Positions 1 to 4,870 of a stretch of 5,412 nt of DNA are shown here, one piece after another. The position numbers were made by a program, and so were the translations under genes. The stretch spans positions 1-5,412 of the forward strand of contig JAQGHJ010000379.1 of NCBI GenBank assembly GCA_028288905.1, written 5' to 3'. The notes beneath the pieces are model-generated. The model saw nothing but the letters and a program-made list of their open reading frames with translations, made no database searches and was not told the DNA's origin. Position 1 is the stretch's first letter. The number at the start of each line of letters is the position of its first letter. Source of the DNA: Phycisphaerales bacterium. Lineage in GTDB: Bacteria; Planctomycetota; Phycisphaerae; Tepidisphaerales; Tepidisphaeraceae.

Positions 1-887
1 AGATCGCGCAGATGAAGGAGATCGACAGCGGCATGCGCCGTGAGGTCTTCGGCGAGTTCTATCACCTAGCGATGGCTAACCAGCACCTCAGCGAGGGCGG
101 CCTCGAATACGCCAAGACGTTGCTCACGCGATCGCTCTCTGAAGAAGATGCCAAGCGCATCATCCGCCAGGTCACGCAGCAGGTTCAGACCACGCCGTTC
201 AGCTTCCTCGCGAAGGCTGAATCCGAAAATCTGCTGACGTTCATCCAGGACGAGCACCCGCAGACGATCGCGCTGATCCTCGCCCACCTGCCGGCCCAGA
301 AGGCGAGCGAGATCATGGTCGGGCTGCCGAGCCAGAAGCAGATCGAGGTCGTCAAGCGCATCGCGAACATGGAGCAGACCAACCCCGAGGTGATCAAGGA
401 GGTCGAGCGGGGGCTGGAGCACCGGCTGAGCGACATCGTCAGTCAGACGTTCGAGAAGGCCGGCGGCGTCGACACGGTCGCCGAGATCCTGAACCTCGCC
501 GACCGGAGCACCGAGAAGGGGATCATGGAGGGGCTCGAGAGCGAGGACCCGGACCTCGTCGAGCAGATCCGCCGGCTCATGTTCGTGTTCGAGGACGTGC
601 TGCTTGTCAACGACAAGGGCATCCAGTCGGTGCTGAAGGAGATCCAGAACGACGTGCTGGCCCTCGCCCTCAAGACGGCCAGCCAGGAGCTGAAAGACAA
701 GATCCTCAAGAACATGTCCGAGCGGGCGGCCCAGATGATTCAGGAGGAGATGCAGTACATGGGCCCGGTCCGCGTCAGCGACGTCGAGCAGGCCCAGCAG
801 AAGATCGTCGACGTCGTCCGCCGCCTCGAGGACTCCGGCGAGATCGTGATCAGCGGGCGGGGCGGCGAGAAGGAAATGATCGTTTGA
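1..887 (+). CDS. fliG: Flagellar motor switch protein FliG, 5'-partial
   Basis: FliG forms the rotor ring on the cytoplasmic face of the MS ring, where it receives torque from the stator and takes part in direction switching. The frame is open from the first base of the window, so the ATG at 12 is internal. By alignment from memory to E. coli FliG (331 aa), about 40 N-terminal residues are missing. Numbering from the Met at 12, the middle-domain EHPQ motif is at 81-84, the Gly-Gly hinge at 151-152, and the C-terminal torque helix holds K221, R238, E245, E246 and R254. These match the E. coli charged residues K264, R281, D288, D289 and R297, with Glu replacing both Asp. The GPVR motif is at 251-254. 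The protein ends at a TGA and looks intact to its C-terminus. fliH follows after a repeat-filled gap. The identification is firm; the true start lies outside the window. Confidence 0.97.
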   Translation, partial: IAQMKEIDSGMRREVFGEFYHLAMANQHLSEGGLEYAKTLLTRSLSEEDAKRIIRQVTQQVQTTPFSFLAKAESENLLTFIQDEHPQTIALILAHLPAQKASEIMVGLPSQKQIEVVKRIANMEQTNPEVIKEVERGLEHRLSDIVSQTFEKAGGVDTVAEILNLADRSTEKGIMEGLESEDPDLVEQIRRLMFVFEDVLLVNDKGIQSVLKEIQNDVLALALKTASQELKDKILKNMSERAAQMIQEEMQYMGPVRVSDVEQAQQKIVDVVRRLEDSGEIVISGRGGEKEMIV

Positions 888-890
888 GGT

Positions 891-1004
891 AAGTAGGCAG
901 TAGGCGGTACGCAGTAGGCAGAGGGGAGGGCGAGCGGGCTGATCGCTTGCGTCCCTTCGCGACTTCCTCTGCTCTGCCTACCGCCTACTGCGTACTGCCT
1001 ACTT
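891..1004. repeat. Inverted repeat made of 7-bp units, between fliG and fliH
   Basis: This fills almost the whole fliG-fliH gap. The left arm (891-923) and right arm (972-1004) are reverse complements at 29 of 33 positions, with a perfect 12-bp outer end (AAGTAGGCAGTA). Each arm contains four tandem 7-mers. On the left they are TAGGCAG, TAGGCGG, TACGCAG and TAGGCAG (894-921). On the right, read on the opposite strand from 1001 to 974, they are TAGGCAG, TACGCAG, TAGGCGG and TAGGCAG. The 48-bp centre can pair imperfectly, so the transcript could form one long hairpin that ends 3 nt before the fliH ATG. No U-run follows, so it does not look like an intrinsic terminator. It may be a dispersed heptanucleotide repeat of the kind known as STRR in cyanobacteria; membership of a family in this genome is not shown here. 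Confidence 0.85.
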
Positions 1005-1007
1005 CCC

Positions 1008-1739
1008 ATGCCAGTCATCCGAGCCGACAAACTTCCGGCCACCGCCCAAGCGTTCTCGATGCAGGACGTCGAGCAGGCGGCCAAGCGGGTGCTGCTGAAG
1101 GCGAAGCTCCAGGCCGGGCAACTGGTCGAGGCGGCGATCGCCGAGGGAGAGCGGCTCAAGGCCGAGGCGCATGCCGAGGGCAGCCGGGCAGGGTTCGAGC
1201 ACGGGCACGCCGAGGGCGTTCGCCACGGCCAGGAGGCGGGGCGGGACCAAGCGATGCAGCACCACTCGGCCGAGCTGTCGGCCGTCGTCCGGGCCCTGAC
1301 GGCCGTCGGTGGGGAAGTCGATGCGCACCGGGCGGCGTGGGCTGCCGACGGGGTCCGGGAGATGGTCCGGCTGGCCGTGGGCATCGCTCGCCGGGTGACC
1401 AAGCGGATCGGCTGCGTCGACCCCGGCGTGCTAGAAGCCAACCTCGCCGAGGTGCTCAAGCTCGTCGCCGGAGCCGGCGACCTACGGGTGGCCGTTCACC
1501 CGGACCAGCGGGCGCTGCTCGACGCCTGCCTGCCCAAGCTCCAGTTGGAGTGGCCCGACCTGAAGCACGTCGAGCTGATCGAGGATCCGGCCGTCTCCCC
1601 CGGCGGGTGCCGGGTGTACACCCGCGGCGGGTTCGTGGACGCCGACCTTGACGCCCAGCTCGACCGAGTCATCGGCGACCTCCTGCCGCTAGAGAGGCCA
1701 CCGGCGGCGACCGATGGCCCGCCGGTCCCGCGCGGCTGA
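1008..1739 (+). CDS. fliH: Flagellar assembly protein FliH
   Basis: FliH is the export-apparatus stator/regulator that binds the FliI N-terminus and links the ATPase to the C ring and export gate. The 243-residue product is close to the family's usual length. Residues 18-57 are an Ala/Glu/Lys-rich helix. It runs into an uninterrupted GxxxG series with glycines at 58, 62, 66, 70, 74 and 78, which is the hallmark of FliH. The C-terminal FliH/YscL domain covers about 110-228 and includes an E-D-P..S-P-G-G-C segment at 192-201 and a T-R-G-G-F-V-D-A segment at 205-212, the usual conserved end of the fold. A short Pro-rich tail (231-243) closes it. The ATG at 1008 is chosen because the following residues fit the family N-terminus. 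No Shine-Dalgarno precedes it; the leader is pyrimidine-rich and comes from the repeat. It is followed by a 290-bp gap before fliI. Confidence 0.93.
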   Translation: MPVIRADKLPATAQAFSMQDVEQAAKRVLLKAKLQAGQLVEAAIAEGERLKAEAHAEGSRAGFEHGHAEGVRHGQEAGRDQAMQHHSAELSAVVRALTAVGGEVDAHRAAWAADGVREMVRLAVGIARRVTKRIGCVDPGVLEANLAEVLKLVAGAGDLRVAVHPDQRALLDACLPKLQLEWPDLKHVELIEDPAVSPGGCRVYTRGGFVDADLDAQLDRVIGDLLPLERPPAATDGPPVPRG

Positions 1740-1785
1740 CGCCGCCCGGCCGCGGCGCGCAGCGTTGCCGGCCCTCCGGTCCCCC

Positions 1786-1929
1786 GCCCTCCGGGAGAGG
1801 GTTGGGGTGAGGGTGAACGTAGCAGGGGCCTGTGCTTACCAGCCATCCGGCTCGATAGCGCGACGTCCGCTCGACGCTCACCCTCACCCGCCCGGGCTTC
1901 GCCCGGACGACCCCTCTCGGAGGGAGAGG
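1786..1929. repeat. Interrupted inverted repeat in the fliH-fliI gap, REP/MITE-like
   Basis: Two sets of complementary segments are nested. The inner pair is 1805-1820 with 1874-1889, matching at 15 of 16 positions (GGGTGAGGGTGA core). The outer pair is 1787-1801 with 1911-1924, which matches if two bases are looped out. The right arm carries an additional 21 bp (1890-1910) that forms its own small hairpin. The type of sequence, CCCTCCGGGAGAGGG followed by TGGGGTGAGGG, is one I recognise from many GC-rich genomes, where spurious translations read HPNPLPEG or PSPQPSPGGRG. Both of these strings appear in antisense frames here, nearly unchanged. Recognition of the family is from memory; its copy number in this genome cannot be seen. 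It would lie in the 5' leader of fliI if the operon is read through. Confidence 0.75.
1892..1906. repeat. Small perfect hairpin inside the right arm of the fliH-fliI repeat
   Basis: A 6-bp all-GC stem (CCGGGC at 1892-1897, GCCCGG at 1901-1906) closes the loop TTC. It sits in the 21-bp segment present in the right arm of the larger repeat but absent from the left arm. It is not followed by a T-run, so a terminator role is unlikely. Confidence 0.6.
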
Positions 1930-1981
1930 TGGAATACGGCCGCTTGCCGGCCACCACTGGAACCGAGCTCCGCTCACTCGA

Positions 1982-2024
1982 CTTCCCGCTTCCGGCTTTT
2001 AGCTCCTGTCTTCCTCCGGTTTTT
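1982..2024 (+). repeat. Degenerate 7-bp pyrimidine repeat ahead of the fliI start
   Basis: From 1982 the + strand reads as consecutive 7-mers CTTCCCG, CTTCCGG, CTTTTAG, CTCCTGT and CTTCCTC, then CGGTTTT and T. Five in a row begin with CT plus a pyrimidine. The region 1981-2029 is 40/49 pyrimidine and runs to the base before the fliI ATG. The units are too diverged for certainty, but the period of 7 matches that of the cleaner repeat upstream of fliH. It contains no ribosome binding site. Confidence 0.4.
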
Positions 2025-2029
2025 CCCCC

Positions 2030-3397
2030 ATGCCCTTCCTCGACGCCCAACTCGACGCCGTGGAGCAGGCGATGCCGTTCGGCGTCCGCGGGCGGGTGCA
2101 GGCCGTCACCGGGCTGACGCTGGAGGCGTCGGACCTGCCGCTGCCGCTCGGCAGTCTGTGCCGGATCGAGACGCTGACCGGCCACCGGGCGGCCGAGGTG
2201 ATCGGCATCCGGGCCGACCGGACGTTGCTCATGCCGCTGGAATCGCCGGCCGGCATCGCCCGCGGGGACGTCGTTTCGAACGTCGCCGCCGCCCCCCGCA
2301 TCTGGTGTTCGGACGCGCTGCTCGGGCGGGTGATCAACGGGTTCGGCGACCCGATCGACGGGCTCGGGGCAATCCGGGCGGACGAGTCCCGGCGGCTCGA
2401 CGGCCGCAGCCCCCGCCCGCTCGACCGACTCCCGATCCGCCAGCCGATCACCACCAGCCTCCGGGCGATCGACGCCCTGCACACGTGCGGGCTCGGGCAG
2501 CGGATGGGCATCTTCTCCGGCCCCGGTGTCGGCAAGAGCACGCTGATGTCCGCGATCGCCAAGCACACTAGCGCCGACGTCAGCGTCGTCGCCCTTATCG
2601 GCGAGCGGGGGCGGGAGGTGCAGGAGTTCATCGAGAACAGACTCGGCCCCGAGGGGATGGCCCGCTGCTGCATCATCTTCAGCACCGGAGACGAGGCGCC
2701 GCTGCTGCGGGTCCGGGCGGCCAAGGCGGCGTGCGCGGTGGCCGAGTACTTCCGCGACCGCGGGCTGCACGTGATGCTGATGATGGACTCGCTCACCCGG
2801 CTGTGCCAGGCCCAGCGGCAGATCGGGCTGGCCGCCGGCGAGCCGCCGGCCACCAAGGGCTTCCCGCCGAGCGTGTTCGCCATGATCCCGGAACTGCTGG
2901 AGCGGGCAGGCAATACCCCGGTCGGATCGATCACCGGGTTCTACACGGTGCTGGTCGAGGGGGACGACTTCAACGAGCCGATCCCGGACGCGGTCAAGGG
3001 CATCACCGACGGTCACTTCTGGCTGAACCGCAAGCTGGCCGACCGCGGCCACTTCCCCGCCCTCGACGTCACCCAGAGCATCAGCCGGGTCCGCGGCGAC
3101 GTCACCGACAAGGAGCACCAGCGGCAGGCCCGCCGGGTACTGTCGCTGTGGGCTGTCTACAAGGACATCGAGGACCTCGTGAACATCGGTGCCTACGCCG
3201 CCGGCGCGAACCCGGAGTACGACCTGGCCGTGCAGGCCCGGCCGCGCATCCAGGCGTTCCTCCGCCAGGAGGGTGGCGACCCACGGACGATGGAGCAGAG
3301 CCGGCAGGAGTTGGCCGAGCTGTCGGTGTGGCTGGACCAGATGGACAAGGTCGTCCGCGCCCAAAAGGCCGCGCCGCCGGCGCGGGGCCAACGATAA
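2030..3397 (+). CDS. fliI: Flagellum-specific export ATPase FliI
   Basis: FliI is the hexameric ATPase of the flagellar type III export apparatus, related to F1-ATPase beta, and works with FliH and FliJ at the cytoplasmic face. Its 455 residues match the family length. An N-terminal beta-barrel domain (about 1-90) precedes the ATPase core. Visible motifs are Walker A GPGVGKST at 164-171 (Lys169), the catalytic glutamate in GER at 191-193 (Glu192), Walker B ending in MMDSLTR at 251-257 (Asp253), the family signature GEPPATKGFPPS at 270-281, and ISR at 351-353, which probably supplies the arginine finger. A helical C-terminal domain follows from about 370. The Pro in Walker A, where many FliI proteins have Ser, and Cys259 after Walker B are minor departures. 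The ATG at 2030 is the first in frame and gives a typical N-terminus; no Shine-Dalgarno is present. A YscN-type injectisome ATPase is excluded by the flagellar neighbours. Confidence 0.97.
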   Translation: MPFLDAQLDAVEQAMPFGVRGRVQAVTGLTLEASDLPLPLGSLCRIETLTGHRAAEVIGIRADRTLLMPLESPAGIARGDVVSNVAAAPRIWCSDALLGRVINGFGDPIDGLGAIRADESRRLDGRSPRPLDRLPIRQPITTSLRAIDALHTCGLGQRMGIFSGPGVGKSTLMSAIAKHTSADVSVVALIGERGREVQEFIENRLGPEGMARCCIIFSTGDEAPLLRVRAAKAACAVAEYFRDRGLHVMLMMDSLTRLCQAQRQIGLAAGEPPATKGFPPSVFAMIPELLERAGNTPVGSITGFYTVLVEGDDFNEPIPDAVKGITDGHFWLNRKLADRGHFPALDVTQSISRVRGDVTDKEHQRQARRVLSLWAVYKDIEDLVNIGAYAAGANPEYDLAVQARPRIQAFLRQEGGDPRTMEQSRQELAELSVWLDQMDKVVRAQKAAPPARGQR

Positions 3398-3419
3398 GCT
3401 CGCGGTCCAGGATCGGGCC

Positions 3420-3464
3420 GTGACGCGGCGGCGGTGGCGGGGCCGCCGTCGGAGGCTCCGTCAT
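3420..3464. other. GC-rich potential hairpin in the fliI-fliJ gap
   Basis: The 113-bp gap between fliI and fliJ has no gene. CGGCGG (3429-3434) can pair with CCGCCG (3443-3448), and the flanking TGACG (3421-3425) with CGTCA (3459-3463). A further copy of CGTCAC at 3492-3497 offers an alternative partner for GTGACG (3420-3425). In DNA of this composition such pairings arise easily, and there is no T-run, so only weak support exists for a functional structure. Confidence 0.3.
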
Positions 3465-3510
3465 CGGCGAGCAGCAATCGGTCTCCGGCCCCGTCACCCG
3501 TTCCATCACC

Positions 3511-4092
3511 ATGGCCACCTTCCGCTTCAACCTCCAAGCCGTCCTCCGCCAGCGGGAGCGGGTCGAGCAGGAGCGGCAGCGGGACTTCGCTGTCGTCCAG
3601 CGAGAGTACGCCGCCCTGGAGGCAGAACTCCGGGCCATGGACGACGCGGTGAAGGCGGCCACTTCGGACCTGAAGGACAACCACCTCGTCGGTCGGATCA
3701 ACGTCGAATACCTCGCGGCCCACCGGCGGTTCACGCTGGCAATGCAGCGGAAGGCCGTCGAACACGCCGAGCGGATGTCGGCCGTCCGCCAGCGGCTGGA
3801 CGTCGCCCGGACCGCCCTGGTCGAGGCGGCCAAGCATCGAAAGGGCATGGAGACGCTGCGGGAACACCGGCTAGACGATTGGCGGGCAGAGGAGAATCGG
3901 CTGGAGGCCGCCGCGACGGACGAGGTGGCTCAACAGATCGGGGTCCGGCTCGTCCGTGCGGCCACCGAACCACCCACCGTCCCAGCGGCACCGAGGCCGC
4001 CCTCCGTCGCTGCCGCCACGAACGGCTCAGGCTCCACGCCTCCGACGACCGATAACACTTCCGTCGGCGCCCGCCGGAAAGACGCACCGTGA
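3511..4092 (+). CDS. fliJ: Flagellar export protein FliJ
   Basis: FliJ is the small coiled-coil protein that inserts in the centre of the FliI hexamer and connects it to the FlhA export gate; it also helps recycle chaperones. The 193-residue product begins with F-R-F-N-L-Q-A-V-L-R-Q-R-E, the usual FliJ opening. Residues about 10-140 form a highly charged, nearly unbroken helix pattern consistent with an antiparallel coiled coil. Typical FliJ proteins end near 145-150 residues. Here an extra tail of about 40 residues (about 152-193), rich in Pro, Ala, Thr and Ser, is likely disordered. The ATG at 3511 has no Shine-Dalgarno and follows a C-rich leader. The TGA stop overlaps the GTG start of the next gene in GTGA, implying translational coupling. 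Identification rests on the N-terminal pattern plus position after fliI, since the family is poorly conserved. Confidence 0.9.
   Translation: MATFRFNLQAVLRQRERVEQERQRDFAVVQREYAALEAELRAMDDAVKAATSDLKDNHLVGRINVEYLAAHRRFTLAMQRKAVEHAERMSAVRQRLDVARTALVEAAKHRKGMETLREHRLDDWRAEENRLEAAATDEVAQQIGVRLVRAATEPPTVPAAPRPPSVAAATNGSGSTPPTTDNTSVGARRKDAP
4076..4081 (+). promoter_or_regulatory. Weak purine-rich ribosome binding site before the GTG start
   Basis: GGAAAG lies 7 nt upstream of the GTG at 4089, inside the end of fliJ. It is the only recognisable purine-rich stretch at a sensible distance before any start in the window, and it supports GTG 4089 as the start. Four-base stop/start overlap with fliJ could make it partly dispensable. 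Confidence 0.4.
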
Positions 4093-4853
4093 AGAAGATC
4101 GTCACCGTCCTCGTGCTCACGCTGGCCGCGAACTTCGTGGCGGTCGTCGGCGCGGTCGGTTGGATGTTCGCCAGCGGCAAGTTGGACCGGGCGAAGGCGG
4201 CGGCCGTCCGCGAGCTGGTATTCGCGCCGGCCACGCAGCCGGCCGACCCGGCCGCCACGCAGCCGGCGGCCACGCAGCCGACGTCCCGCCCGGCCGGCGA
4301 GCGGCTCGACGACCTGCTGACGAAATATGCCGGCCGCCGTGCCGGCGAGCAGGCGGAACTCATCCAGCAGGCGATCGACGCCCAAGCGGCCGCCCTCGAC
4401 CGCCGGGCCCGCGACCTCGACAGCCTCAACGGGCAGGTTCTGCGCGAGAAGGAAGAGTTGGCCCGCAAGAGCAGCCAGCTGGACGCCGACCGCGCCCGGC
4501 TGGTCGACGAGCAAAAGCAGCAGGCCGCCCAGGATACGGACAAGGGCTTCAAGGACAGCCTGAAGCTGTACGACGCGATGGCGGGCAAGCAGGTGAAGTC
4601 GGCGTTCATGGGCCTGCCGGACGACGCCGTGGTGCGGTATTTGCGAGCGATGACCCCGCGGAACGCCACCCGGATCATCAAAGAGTTCAAGACGCCCGAC
4701 GAGCAGGCGCGGATCAACCGGATCCTGTACCGCATGCGAGAGGCCGGCGACGCCACCTCCCAGCCGGTCGCCGGGGGAGATTCCCCTTCCTCTGCTCCGC
4801 CGGCGGCCTCCGCTCCGCCCACCGCCGCCAGCCCGGGCAGGCCCGGCCAATAG
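4089..4853 (+). CDS. Membrane-anchored MotE/YlxF-like flagellar protein with MgtE-N-like domain
   Basis: The 254-residue product starts with a positively charged end and one hydrophobic segment (about 4-27), which is an uncleaved anchor or signal sequence. No lipobox Cys is present, so it is not a lipoprotein. Next come a Pro/Thr/Gln linker with three ATQP units (48-64), a long charged helix probably forming a coiled coil (about 86-150), and a C-terminal domain at about 157-205. That domain begins L-K-L-Y-D-A-M and includes G-L-P-D-D-A-V-V-R-Y-L-R-A-M-T-P-R, the helical repeat pattern of the MgtE N-terminal superfamily to which FliG is distantly related. A Pro/Ala/Ser tail follows. The expected topology puts all but the anchor outside the cytoplasm. 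B. subtilis ylxF, between fliJ and fliK, has the same place and layout. MotE of Sinorhizobium is a chaperone of a motility protein, but function here is only inferred. The start overlaps fliJ by 4 bp. Confidence 0.8.
   Translation: MKKIVTVLVLTLAANFVAVVGAVGWMFASGKLDRAKAAAVRELVFAPATQPADPAATQPAATQPTSRPAGERLDDLLTKYAGRRAGEQAELIQQAIDAQAAALDRRARDLDSLNGQVLREKEELARKSSQLDADRARLVDEQKQQAAQDTDKGFKDSLKLYDAMAGKQVKSAFMGLPDDAVVRYLRAMTPRNATRIIKEFKTPDEQARINRILYRMREAGDATSQPVAGGDSPSSAPPAASAPPTAASPGRPGQ
4230..4280 (+). repeat. Three identical 12-bp units encoding ATQP
   Basis: GCCACGCAGCCG occurs at 4230-4241, 4254-4265 and 4269-4280, identical at every base including third positions. It encodes Ala-Thr-Gln-Pro in the linker between the membrane anchor and the coiled coil of the MotE/YlxF-like protein. 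Identity at silent sites indicates recent duplication by slippage or recombination rather than selection on the protein alone. Confidence 0.8.
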
Positions 4854-4870
4854 CTCTCACCCAGTGATTT

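Noticed and set aside
12..14. ATG at 12 as the real fliG start.
   Set aside because: The frame is open upstream to the window edge, and alignment to known FliG shows that about 40 residues of the N-terminal domain are missing before this Met.
891..1004. CRISPR array or intrinsic terminator in the fliG-fliH gap.
   Set aside because: The repeats are 7 bp, contiguous and inverted, with no spacers of regular length, and no T-run follows the hairpin.
740..1459. A 239-codon - strand frame overlapping the end of fliG, the heptad repeat and fliH.
   Set aside because: Its middle is the translation of the heptad repeat (RQYAVGGRQ-like) and the rest is antisense to two clear genes; no domain is recognisable.
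1714..2571. A + strand frame beginning in the end of fliH and covering the gap and part of fliI.
   Set aside because: It overlaps fliI in another frame and is a low-complexity Arg/Pro/Ala translation. It does not contain a hidden gene in the 290-bp gap.
1496..3391. A 631-codon open frame on the - strand covering all of fliI and the fliH-fliI gap.
   Set aside because: It lies antisense to a fliI with all catalytic motifs, crosses the repeat region, and has an Arg/Pro/His/Asp-rich composition typical of the complement of GC-rich coding DNA.
4557..4703. MgtE magnesium transporter for the MotE/YlxF-like gene.
   Set aside because: Only the short MgtE-N-like helical domain is present; there are no CBS domains and no multi-pass membrane domain, and the single anchor is at the N-terminus.
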